From: Chromatiales bacterium
GTDB taxonomy: Bacteria; Pseudomonadota; Gammaproteobacteria; Steroidobacterales; GCA-2729495
DNA: 64,000 bases
Direction of reading: 5' to 3'
Assembly: GCA_002688175.1 (NCBI GenBank)
Contig: NZCC01000003.1
Coordinates: 4,047 to 68,046 of the forward strand
Shown here: in pieces, positions 55,205 to 63,101 of the stretch
Layout of the letters: the number at the start of each line of letters is the position of its first letter
Numbering within the stretch: position 1 is the first letter of the stretch
The notes under the pieces: generated by a model
The model's input: only the letters and a program-made list of their open reading frames with translations
Told to the model about the DNA's origin: nothing
The model's database searches: none
Made by a program: the position numbers and the translations under genes

Positions 55205-55227
55205 ATAGCTGCCAGGGAATCCCATGC

Positions 55228-56244
55228 TCAGGATCCGGATTCGGTTTCCGGCTTTAGCGCCCGACTCATCAACTTGTTGACAACCTCAGTTGCCGATGCA
55301 TGTTCGTACAATATCCGGTATACCTGTTCACAGATCGGCATATCGACATTTTCACGCGAGGCAACCATGTAGACGGCCCTGGCGGCATACACGCCTTCGA
55401 CTACCTGGCCAATTTCCCTGGCCACTTCGTCGGCGCTGCGACCACTCGCCAGCGCAAGGCCCATACGCCGATTGCGCGACAGGTCATCGGTGCAGGTCAG
55501 GACCAGGTCGCCCATGCCGGACAGGCCCATGAATGTTTCGGCCTTTGCGCCGAGCGCGATGCCGAGTCGGGTCATTTCCTTCAGTCCCCGGCTAATCAGC
55601 GCGATGCGGGTGTTGGCGCCATAGCCAAAGCCGTCTGACATGCCGGCGGCAATAGCGAGGACATTCTTGACTGCACCGCCGACTTCGACACCGACTATAT
55701 CGTCAGAGGTATAAGCACGAAAATGAGCGTTGGAAATACTTTTGGCCAGCCGCCCGGCGAATTCAGGATCGGGTGACGCAACGGTGATGGCGGTTGGCAG
55801 TCCTGCGCCAACCTCGGTGGCAAAGGTCGGGCCGGACAAGACAGCCAGCGAGTAGCTTTCACCGAGTACATCTGCAGCTACCTGATGCGGCAGTTTGCCA
55901 CTCTGCTGTTCGAAACCTTTTGTGGCCCATGAAATGCGTTTGGATGCGTCGAGGTATGGTTTAACCTGTTCGAGTACTGTTCTGAACGCATGGCTCGGTA
56001 CACAAATCAGGATATCGGTATTGGTGGTGACGACTCGTTGCAGATCAGCGTCGATTCTCAATTCATCGGGAAAGGGGCTGTCGGGCAGGTAGCGCGTGTT
56101 ACAGCGTACTGCGGCCATCTGCTCCGGATCATCCTCGGCGCGTCCCCACAGCACGGTGGGTTGTCCGGTGCGGGCAAATTGAATGGCCAGTGCCGTACCC
56201 CATGAACCGGCGCCGATTACGGCCAATGATTGCGAGGATGTCAT
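55228..56244 (-). CDS. gpsA: Glycerol-3-phosphate dehydrogenase [NAD(P)+]
   Basis: Makes sn-glycerol-3-phosphate for phospholipids. The Rossmann motif GAGSWGTALAIQFA lies at 11-24, and AVLSGPTFATEVGAGLPTA and VGGAVKNVLAIAAG are family signatures. The 338 aa match E. coli (339). It is 20 bp downstream of secB, a conserved pairing. Confidence 0.97.
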   Translation of the reverse strand: MTSSQSLAVIGAGSWGTALAIQFARTGQPTVLWGRAEDDPEQMAAVRCNTRYLPDSPFPDELRIDADLQRVVTTNTDILICVPSHAFRTVLEQVKPYLDASKRISWATKGFEQQSGKLPHQVAADVLGESYSLAVLSGPTFATEVGAGLPTAITVASPDPEFAGRLAKSISNAHFRAYTSDDIVGVEVGGAVKNVLAIAAGMSDGFGYGANTRIALISRGLKEMTRLGIALGAKAETFMGLSGMGDLVLTCTDDLSRNRRMGLALASGRSADEVAREIGQVVEGVYAARAVYMVASRENVDMPICEQVYRILYEHASATEVVNKLMSRALKPETESGS

Positions 56245-56264
56245 GGCGTTATATGCTGTCAGGG

Positions 56265-56765
56265 TTATGAGGCTTGTGAGGCCTGTTCCTGCATGGCCTG
56301 AGTGAATAATGCATCAAAATTGATCGGTTGTAGCAACATCACCGGAAATCCTCCCTTGCCGATAACCGACGATATGGCTTCACGTGCATATGGAAACAGA
56401 GTCGAAGGGCAGTAAGTACCGAGTAAAGCCTGACGCTCTTCATTCGGGTAACCTTTAATCAGAAAAATACCGGTCTGCTCGAGTTCGACCATGAATAGCG
56501 TACGGTCCTTGACAGTTGCATGAACGCTAATGTGCAGGATGACTTCACAATTGTCTCCGGGTAAATCAGCGTGACTATTCTTTATGTTCAGCTGGATCTC
56601 TGGTGCGGATTGATCCGCTTCGCCGTTAATGAAAATGTCAGGCGTACTAGGTGCCTCAAACGACAAGTCACTGATATAGATTTTCTGCAGGGCGAACTGG
56701 GCAGTTTCTGTTGCCGAGCCGTTGCCGCTTGTTTCCGCTGCTGGTTTGTTCATGTCTGCGTCCAT
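56265..56765 (-). CDS. secB: Protein-export chaperone SecB
   Basis: Tetrameric chaperone that delivers unfolded preproteins to SecA. After a short variable N-terminus the family segment FALQKIYISDLSFEAPSTPDIF begins near residue 24; GTYCPSTLFPYAREAISSVI is typical of the C-terminal half. The 166 aa are slightly longer than E. coli (155). Start at 56765, with a second ATG four codons later also possible. Confidence 0.96.
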   Translation of the reverse strand: MDADMNKPAAETSGNGSATETAQFALQKIYISDLSFEAPSTPDIFINGEADQSAPEIQLNIKNSHADLPGDNCEVILHISVHATVKDRTLFMVELEQTGIFLIKGYPNEERQALLGTYCPSTLFPYAREAISSVIGKGGFPVMLLQPINFDALFTQAMQEQASQAS

Positions 56766-56815
56766 TAAAAATTCAACTCGCTGGTTGTCAATCTTGATTG
56801 TCTTCGTTTATGTAC

Positions 56816-57238
56816 TCAATTCGAGGTAACCACCGGCAGGTTTTTATTCCGCCATGCTGCCAACCCACCCTGCAGGCTGAAGGATTGGTCATAGCCGCTT
56901 CTGCGCAGTACGGCAACGGCCTGTATGCTGCGGTTCCCGGAGTCACAGATAACAATGATCGATTTGGATTTTTTCAGTTTTTTGTCGGCCTGATCTGCCA
57001 ATTCGGCGGCGGGGATGTTGATCGCATCGACAATGTGGCCAGCATCAAAATGTTCCTGATCACGGACGTCGACAACCTGTGCACCCCGATTGATGAGTTG
57101 CACGGCCTTGGCCGATGACAGAGCGGTAAGTCCACCCGCCTTCTGGCGCAATTCATAGAAAATAACCACGAGCGCCATTGCGATCGTCCCGGATGCCAGC
57201 CACGGATGGTTTGCAGCGAATTCAAAAATTTTGCCCAT
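56816..57238 (-). CDS. yibN: Membrane-anchored rhodanese-like protein (YibN)
   Basis: A 140-aa protein: an N-terminal helix (about 10-28) and a rhodanese domain with VVDVRDQEHFDAGHI and the catalytic-loop Cys in VICDSGNRS. Sulfur transfer or redox use is possible; substrate unknown. It precedes secB by 50 bp, matching the E. coli yibN-secB-gpsA neighbourhood (grxC, often present, is missing). Confidence 0.88.
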   Translation of the reverse strand: MGKIFEFAANHPWLASGTIAMALVVIFYELRQKAGGLTALSSAKAVQLINRGAQVVDVRDQEHFDAGHIVDAINIPAAELADQADKKLKKSKSIIVICDSGNRSIQAVAVLRRSGYDQSFSLQGGLAAWRNKNLPVVTSN

Positions 57239-57359
57239 TGGTATATATATCTACTCGTTTCTACTAAAAAATCGGCGATGCTGGCGGCGCATTATAACCT
57301 CAGGCTGCCCGTTTGCGGTGGTCGCCTCTCGCCGCCCGATGCCCTACACTCGCAGCCCC

Positions 57360-58514
57360 ATGAAATCACGGTGCATTGGGCTCCTGCCCCTGTTTATTAC
57401 CTTGTCCGTCACGGTGCTGGCTGCTGCTGATGATCCGGCCGGCGATGCGGCGCTGGCCGAACGTGATCTGGCCGAGCTACGGGAACGGTTGCAGCAGGTT
57501 GAACAGGATCTGGGTCAGCAGTCAGCGCAACGTGATCAGGCACAACAGGAGCTGCGTGAAGCCGAGCGTTCGGAATCCGGGGTTCGGCTGAGTCTCAATA
57601 ATATCGATGCCGAACTCGCCGCTACGCGAGAACGGCTGGATATTCTACGGCGGCGTGCAGACGAGGCACGAGCCGGGTTATCGCTACAGGTAGAGAAACT
57701 GGAGCAAGAATTGCGGCGTACTTATATTCTTGGCCGCGATGATTGGTTGCGCGGCGTACTCAGCCAGCAGGATCCGGTCGCAATCGGCCGCCAGCTGGTG
57801 TACTCAAGTTATCTTGCGCGGGAAAGAAGCGCCCTGGCTGAGGCGGTGCGGGAAGATCTTGTTGAATTAGATGCAACGCTGGCCTCGCTCGATAAAGAAA
57901 ATCGGCGGTTGGCCGGGATCCAGGCGCGTGAACGTGAGCGTCTGACTGAGCTTAAGGTATTGCGCCGGGATCGCTCAGTCGCACTGGTCAAAATTGATCG
58001 GGGGATTGCAACGCGTAGCGAGAAGCTGGAGCGGATGCGAGCCGAGATGGTCGAGCTGCAATCACTGGTCGATGAGCTGACGCTGGCCCTGACCTCGTTA
58101 CCCATCAATGATGCTGAACCATTTGCCAGGGCCCGTGGCCGCCTGGAGTGGCCAACCGATGGGCAAATAACGCGTCGTTTTGGTCAGCCACGAGCCGACG
58201 GGCGTCTGCGCTGGGATGGTGTATTGCTTGCTGCCGGAGCCGGTGCGGATGTACGTGCCGTGCACCATGGACGGATCGTGTATGCAGATTGGTTACAGGG
58301 CATGGGCTTGCTGGTTATTGTCGAGCATGGCAGCGGGTATTTGAGCCTGTATGGGCACAATCAGGATATCGTCATGGAAATCGGTGACTGGGTCACGCCC
58401 GGTACGGTTATCGCACATGTCGGCGACAGCGGTGGTCGCGCCACACCCGGCCTGTATTTTGAGATCCGCAAGGGCGGCAAGCCAGTCGATCCAGATGAGT
58501 GGATTCGCAAGTAA
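57360..58514 (+). CDS. envC: Murein hydrolase activator EnvC
   Basis: Periplasmic activator of cell-division amidases, recruited by FtsEX. After a signal peptide (to about residue 22), a long coiled coil (about 35-260) leads to a degenerate LytM domain. The zinc motifs are lost: RWDGVLLAA and LYFEIR replace the H and HxH positions, as expected for the non-catalytic EnvC. It is 384 aa from the ATG at 57360; a longer open frame upstream is rejected because the signal peptide starts here. Divergent from yibN. Confidence 0.92.
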   Translation: MKSRCIGLLPLFITLSVTVLAAADDPAGDAALAERDLAELRERLQQVEQDLGQQSAQRDQAQQELREAERSESGVRLSLNNIDAELAATRERLDILRRRADEARAGLSLQVEKLEQELRRTYILGRDDWLRGVLSQQDPVAIGRQLVYSSYLARERSALAEAVREDLVELDATLASLDKENRRLAGIQARERERLTELKVLRRDRSVALVKIDRGIATRSEKLERMRAEMVELQSLVDELTLALTSLPINDAEPFARARGRLEWPTDGQITRRFGQPRADGRLRWDGVLLAAGAGADVRAVHHGRIVYADWLQGMGLLVIVEHGSGYLSLYGHNQDIVMEIGDWVTPGTVIAHVGDSGGRATPGLYFEIRKGGKPVDPDEWIRK

Positions 58515-58608
58515 CATATTGTTTATATTAGGTTTATCAATTTTACTCATAGATTGATGAGCACGGCTGGTTCATGCATCCTGTCCCACCTCTGTGCTAT
58601 CTTCATTA

Positions 58609-58624
58609 TGTGCACCGGTACACA
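58609..58624. promoter_or_regulatory. Near-palindrome before ctpA
   Basis: TGTGCACCGGTACACA is palindromic at 14 of 16 positions and lies 12 bp before the ctpA ATG, just ahead of its ribosome site. It could be an operator or chance. Confidence 0.3.
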
Positions 58625-58636
58625 GGTGGAAGTTAT

Positions 58637-59881
58637 ATGTCTTTTCGAGCCAGAAGTGCGTTAATCCTGTTACTTGGCGGCGTGATCGGTATCACGCTGT
58701 CGCTGGGTAGTGGCGTGCTTGCAGAACGTGACGCGCAGCGTAGTAGTCTGCCCTGGGAGGACGCCCGGCTGTTGGCTGAGGTGCTTGAACGGGTCAAAGA
58801 GGAATATATTGAGCCGGTTGATGACAGCGAACTGATCGAAAGTGCCGTGCGGGGCATGGTGACCGATCTCGACCCACATTCACAATTCCTCAATTCTGAG
58901 GAATACGATGAAATTCGTATCAGCACAACCGGTAATTATTCAGGTGTTGGCCTTGAAGTGAACATGGCTGACGACAAAGTGATGATCATCTCACCGATCG
59001 ACGATACGCCGGCCGCGCGTGCCGGCCTTAAATCCGGCGACCAGATTGTGAGCATTGACGACATTACAGTCGATCAGCATAACGTCGAAGATACGATTGG
59101 CCGCTTGCGTGGCAAGCCGGGGACTAAAGTCAGAATTACCGTGGCACGTGTCAATGAGCCGGAGCCGATCGATTTCAATCTCGTGCGCAGTCATGTCAGG
59201 GTCAATAGCGTGCGCGCCGAGATACTCGAATCCGGATTTGGCTACCTTCGGATTACACATTTCAGTGAAACAACTTCCAGGGATTTAAGCAAGTCAATTA
59301 CTGATCTGAAGAGTGCTATTGATGGCGAATTGCAGGGTATTATCCTCGACCTCAGGAATAACCCCGGTGGCGTACTTGAGGCGGCCGTCGATGTATCTGA
59401 TGCGTTTCTCGACGGAGGGCTGATTGTTACAGCTAACGGTCGGGGACATGATGCAACCTTCCAGCATGAAGCACATCCCGGTGACCTGCTGGACGGTATT
59501 ATGGTTGTTGTAATGGTTAACGGCGGCTCCGCGTCCGCATCCGAAATCGTCGCCGGTGCACTGCAGGATAATATACGGGCAACCATTGTGGGTTCACAAA
59601 CCTTTGGTAAGGGCTCGGTACAAACGGTCATGCCGTTATCGAAAGGCCGGGCGATCAAGCTGACAACTTCACGCTACTACACACCATCGGGCGAATCTAT
59701 TCATGGCTTAGGGATTACGCCGGACATCGTGTTACAGGATTCAGCGCAAGAAGATTTGCTGGCAGGCGGTACTGAACACAGGACCGAGGCCGGTGCTGCG
59801 TTGTTGCAGAAGGACAAGCAACTGCGCCAGGCGCTGCATGTCCTGATGGGCGGGCGTATTCTGCAGAGCAAAGTCGAATAA
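58637..59881 (+). CDS. ctpA: C-terminal processing peptidase, S41 family
   Basis: Serine protease with a Ser-Lys dyad acting in the periplasm. A signal/anchor helix (about 8-28), a PDZ domain (about 100-170) and the protease core with Ser300 in NGGSASASE, Lys325 and Gln329 in TFGKGSVQ are present. It is 414 aa. The ATG at 58637 has GGTGGA nine bases upstream; an earlier in-frame ATG gives an unlikely extension. It follows envC, as in many proteobacteria. Confidence 0.94.
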   Translation: MSFRARSALILLLGGVIGITLSLGSGVLAERDAQRSSLPWEDARLLAEVLERVKEEYIEPVDDSELIESAVRGMVTDLDPHSQFLNSEEYDEIRISTTGNYSGVGLEVNMADDKVMIISPIDDTPAARAGLKSGDQIVSIDDITVDQHNVEDTIGRLRGKPGTKVRITVARVNEPEPIDFNLVRSHVRVNSVRAEILESGFGYLRITHFSETTSRDLSKSITDLKSAIDGELQGIILDLRNNPGGVLEAAVDVSDAFLDGGLIVTANGRGHDATFQHEAHPGDLLDGIMVVVMVNGGSASASEIVAGALQDNIRATIVGSQTFGKGSVQTVMPLSKGRAIKLTTSRYYTPSGESIHGLGITPDIVLQDSAQEDLLAGGTEHRTEAGAALLQKDKQLRQALHVLMGGRILQSKVE

Positions 59882-59902
59882 GCACCAAGCCGAATACAGA
59901 TC

Positions 59903-60718
59903 ATGGCTATCAGGTTGGGTGCAGGTCGGATAAATCTTTTTATTTTTTGCTTGCTCGGTGCATCGTTGGTAGCGGCTGAGCCGGCAGCCCGATCCACACT
60001 TGCCATGATTGAGGACTTACCTCCGCGCATTGTGTTAATCATCGATGATCTCGGTCATATGAGTAGAGCCGGTAAGCGCGCTACATCTTTGCCGGGGCCA
60101 GTAGCCTGTGCCGTTCTGCCGCTTACTCCCTTTGCTGTACAGATCGCAGAGCAAGCCTATATTGCCGGTAAGGAAGTCATGTTGCATCTGCCACTGGCAC
60201 CGATACAGCATGATGCGATTGCTGCCGGCACAATTTTTATTGATACAACACGCAAGCAACTGGCGCGTATTTTTGCTGTCGATATTGCTTCGATACCACA
60301 TGTTGTCGGTGTCAATAACCACATGGGCAGCATGTTGACGCAACACCCCGGTCACATGGCGTGGATCATGAATGAGATACGTCAACGGGACGGATTATTT
60401 TTTGTTGACAGCTATACGAGTGAAGCGAGTGTTGCGCTGAGAATAGCAACCGAAAAAGGTATACCGGCAACACGACGTGATGTATTTCTGGATAATGTGC
60501 CAACTGAGGCGGCAATTGATCGGGAGTTCAGGCGGCTGAAACAGTTGGCAAGGCGTAATGGCGTAGCCGTTGGCATTGGTCATCCTTATCCGGCTACATT
60601 GACCTATCTGGAGCGCATCTTGCCGGAACTTTCCAGTGAAGGTATTCAGCTGATTTCCGTGGCCGAATCCATAAGATATCGCGCCTCACTGGCCAATATG
60701 AGTGCTGCATCGCATTGA
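59903..60718 (+). CDS. yibQ: Divergent polysaccharide deacetylase family protein (YibQ)
   Basis: A 271-aa exported protein with a signal peptide (to about residue 25) and a carbohydrate-esterase-4-like fold: VLIIDDLGHM (Asp pair), HLPLAP, GVNNHMGS and VGIGHPYP. The family's function is not established; it regularly follows envC-ctpA, suggesting a cell-wall role. It is 22 bp after ctpA and touches crcB. Confidence 0.9.
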   Translation: MAIRLGAGRINLFIFCLLGASLVAAEPAARSTLAMIEDLPPRIVLIIDDLGHMSRAGKRATSLPGPVACAVLPLTPFAVQIAEQAYIAGKEVMLHLPLAPIQHDAIAAGTIFIDTTRKQLARIFAVDIASIPHVVGVNNHMGSMLTQHPGHMAWIMNEIRQRDGLFFVDSYTSEASVALRIATEKGIPATRRDVFLDNVPTEAAIDREFRRLKQLARRNGVAVGIGHPYPATLTYLERILPELSSEGIQLISVAESIRYRASLANMSAASH

Positions 60719-61101
60719 ATTATCTGAGTCAAGTCATGATTGTCGGCGCCGGGGGATTTATAGGTTCGGCTTTGCGCTTTGTTGTCAGTGGTTGGGTGCA
60801 ACGACTCGCTGCAACCAGCGTAATGCCATATGGTACATTGGTGGTTAATGTACTGGGCTGCCTGGCGCTTGGTTTTCTGGGCGGACTTGCCGAATATCGT
60901 CAGGTACTAGAGCCGGGCCAGCGGTTATTTCTGATGGTCGGTATTCTCGGCGGCTTTACGACATTTTCAACATTTGCATTTGAATCGATCTCACTTATGC
61001 AGGATACAGAAATTCTGAAAGCCATGCTTAACACGGCTGCACAAGTTGTGCTCGGATTTGGCGCTGCTTTTGCGGGCTTTATACTGGCCCGAATTCTATA
61101 A
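60715..61101 (+). CDS. crcB: Fluoride exporter CrcB/Fluc
   Basis: Dimeric fluoride channel of four helices. GGFIGSALRF, PYGTLVVNVLGC (with the pore Asn) and GILGGFTTFSTFAFE are the family signatures. It is 128 aa from a TTG at 60715 that overlaps the yibQ stop; an ATG at 60736 is the alternative. No fluoride riboswitch was seen in front of it, which fits its place inside an operon. Confidence 0.94.
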   Translation: MNYLSQVMIVGAGGFIGSALRFVVSGWVQRLAATSVMPYGTLVVNVLGCLALGFLGGLAEYRQVLEPGQRLFLMVGILGGFTTFSTFAFESISLMQDTEILKAMLNTAAQVVLGFGAAFAGFILARIL

Positions 61102-61110
61102 GGATAGGCG

Positions 61111-61443
61111 ATGAAGGCTATTCAACCGGGGAAATTATTACGTATCTTTGTCGGTGAACTGGATATGCATGCCGGTCAACCGTTATATCAATGGCTCATT
61201 GAGGAGGCCCGCAGACAGGGACTGGCCGGTGCCACCGCGCTACGTGGATTAGAGGGATACGGTGCGCACAGAGAAATGCATACCACCAAGGTGTTGCGCT
61301 TGTCCGTCGATCTGCCGGTCGTCATCGAGATTTGTGACAGTGCAGAGCGTATCGATGCATTCTTATTGATTGTCGATAACATTATCGATGAGGGTCTCGC
61401 CACGGTCGAACGTGTCGAAATGCATTTGTACCGAAAAGACTGA
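61111..61443 (+). CDS. DUF190 protein
   Basis: A 110-aa cytoplasmic protein of the DUF190 family with a PII-like ferredoxin fold. The start GKLLRIFVGE is typical, followed by GLAGATALRGLEGYG and a beta-rich C-terminus. DUF190 genes often sit beside crcB, as here with a gap of 9 bp, so a role in fluoride or ion transport control is likely but untested. Confidence 0.88.
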   Translation: MKAIQPGKLLRIFVGELDMHAGQPLYQWLIEEARRQGLAGATALRGLEGYGAHREMHTTKVLRLSVDLPVVIEICDSAERIDAFLLIVDNIIDEGLATVERVEMHLYRKD

Positions 61444-61509
61444 CAGCGGCGGGTGTATTACCTGCAGTTACGGTTTTAGCCGTGACCGGCGCACCCTGTT
61501 CTTATCAGG

Positions 61510-61929
61510 CTAGTGAATCGCAGCGCGAATTTTTGCCGCATGTTTTTCCAGAATGTCAGACTCGGCCATTTGTTGTGCATGGGAGCGTGGCGTTGAGTTT
61601 GCGTAACAAGGAACGATATGCATATGCAGGTGCATGACGGTTTGTCCGGCTGCCTCACCGTTCAGTTGCATTAACCGGATACCATCAGGTGAGAATGCAT
61701 CACGTACGGCGCCAGCAACTTTCCTGACTGTAATGATCAGATGTTTGGCAGATTCATCATCGAGGTCAAACAGATTTTGTGCCGACTGCTTTGGCAGGAC
61801 CAGGGTATGTCCATCGCTCTGTGGCATCACGTCGAGAAATGCAAGGCAATGGTCGTTCTCGTAGACAGTGAAGGCTGGTAATTCACCACGCAGAATTTTT
61901 GCAAAAATATTGTCGTTGTCGTAGGGCAT
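61510..61929 (-). CDS. HIT-family nucleotide-binding protein
   Basis: Histidine-triad hydrolase, probably acting on nucleotide phosphoramidates. The triad HLHMHIVP carries His100, His102 and His104; NIFAKILRGELPAF and HTLVLPK are family features. It is 139 aa from an ATG at 61929; a GTG three codons earlier is possible. A palindrome lies 35 bp upstream, shared with the divergent thioesterase gene. Confidence 0.92.
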   Translation of the reverse strand: MPYDNDNIFAKILRGELPAFTVYENDHCLAFLDVMPQSDGHTLVLPKQSAQNLFDLDDESAKHLIITVRKVAGAVRDAFSPDGIRLMQLNGEAAGQTVMHLHMHIVPCYANSTPRSHAQQMAESDILEKHAAKIRAAIH

Positions 61930-61963
61930 AGGGATCACTTTCTAAAAGCTGGATATTGCTTTG

Positions 61964-61983
61964 TTGGTATATACATATACCAA
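61964..61983. promoter_or_regulatory. 20-bp palindrome in a divergent promoter
   Basis: TTGGTATATACATATACCAA is a perfect 9-bp inverted repeat with a 2-nt spacer. It is 35 bp before the HIT gene and 80 bp before the thioesterase, a suitable place for a dimeric repressor. No regulator gene is adjacent. Confidence 0.5.
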
Positions 61984-62062
61984 TCGCCTGGCAACATTAT
62001 TCCATGAGTAAATAGGCTATTCTTAAGTTACCACCGGTACCAATACCATTCAAAGGAGAGCA

Positions 62063-62482
62063 ATGGTGAGTGAGGAACGAGGCCGACCGGATGCCAATCA
62101 TTGTTTCGTCTGTGGCCCGGATAATCCGCATGGCCTCAGAATCAAGTTTTGGCTGGAAGATGATCTGTGCCGGGCGTCATTTACACCGGGGACGGCATAC
62201 GGTGGTTACGACTCAATGGTCCATGGCGGGATTATTTTCAGCGCTCTTGATGATGTCATGGCGAACTGGTTGTTTCTGCAGGGCGCCCGCGGGCATACAG
62301 CCAAATGTGAGATTCGTTATCGGCAACCGGTATCGATTGGTACCCGTCTGGAATTAACCGGGCGACTCACCAGGCGTAAGGGGCGGGTTGCGGTTATGGC
62401 GGGTGAAGCGCGTCGGGCTGCGGATGATGTGCTGGTGGCTGATTCTCAGGGGAGTTTTATGGTGGTTGATTCGGGTGAGTAG
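62063..62482 (+). CDS. PaaI-type hotdog thioesterase
   Basis: A 139-aa hotdog-fold protein, probably an acyl-CoA thioesterase. MVHGGIIFSALDDVMANWL is the family's active-site helix (with the Asp pair), and NHCFVCGPDNPHGLR near the N-terminus is a Cys motif common in one PaaI branch. AAAGGAGAG before the ATG is a strong ribosome site. Substrate unknown. It is divergent from the HIT gene. Confidence 0.88.
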   Translation: MVSEERGRPDANHCFVCGPDNPHGLRIKFWLEDDLCRASFTPGTAYGGYDSMVHGGIIFSALDDVMANWLFLQGARGHTAKCEIRYRQPVSIGTRLELTGRLTRRKGRVAVMAGEARRAADDVLVADSQGSFMVVDSGE

Positions 62483-62566
62483 TGGTTCTGAGTTGTTGAT
62501 GTTTTTGTTTCCTGCACGCGGTTAGCTGTGGTGTCTTCTGGAGGTGCTGCCGTTGTGAATTGGGGG

Positions 62567-62668
62567 TTTCCCTGAGCGGATTTTTCCGCCGTTGATTCCT
62601 CCGAAACGCCGCTAAAGCGGCTTTAAGGTTTCGGAGGAATCAACGACACAAAATACCGTTCAGGGAAA
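62567..62668. repeat. Imperfect inverted repeat of about 100 bp (MITE-like)
   Basis: Nested inverted repeat: an outer pair TTTCCCTGAGCGG / CCGTTCAGGGAAA (12 of 13 match), an inner perfect 18-bp pair (62590-62607 with 62628-62645), and a small central palindrome GCCGCTAAAGCGGC. It lies between convergent genes and could be a non-autonomous element or a large terminator. Confidence 0.65.
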
Positions 62669-62774
62669 TCCTGTGAATCGTGACCAAAAGCCGTTGTACA
62701 TGACTGAGTAAAGTTTATGGAATGGCCGCGACCCCGGGTCGATTCAAAGGTCAGTTTGGTAAATCTGGTTCCTG

Positions 62775-63083
62775 TTACGGCATGGGCGGCGCAGCTTCGT
62801 AACAGGCGAAGTCGTAAATGCCGGTGCCTTCGCGCAGAGGCGCTACCTCATTGACATACTGTTCATCAGTGACAAAGCCCTGTAGTGCATCCATGTCCGG
62901 GAATTGACTGATGATAGCGACTTTACCCTGCAGGGCATCACCTTTCAGGACCTCATGCGCCGCCCCCCGCACAATGTACTCACCACCGTGTGCATGCATG
63001 AGTTTTGCAGATTCGACCGCATATTTTTTAAAGTTTTCATTTGGGTTTGTTACCTGACAGATGGCAACCAGATAAGCGGCCAT
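62775..63083 (-). CDS. DUF1330 protein
   Basis: A 102-aa protein of the DUF1330/dimeric alpha-beta barrel superfamily. AYLVAICQVTNPNENFKKYA opens the family pattern, with HGGEYIVRG in the middle and a C-terminal GTGIYDFACYEA. Function unknown. It lies 18 bp after the peptide transporter on the same strand, so they may share a transcript. Confidence 0.85.
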   Translation of the reverse strand: MAAYLVAICQVTNPNENFKKYAVESAKLMHAHGGEYIVRGAAHEVLKGDALQGKVAIISQFPDMDALQGFVTDEQYVNEVAPLREGTGIYDFACYEAAPPMP

Positions 63084-63101
63084 AAATATTTCTCCCTATT
63101 A

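Noticed and set aside
60680-60714. Fluoride riboswitch before crcB
   Set aside because: The region is coding sequence of yibQ and lacks the conserved riboswitch pattern.
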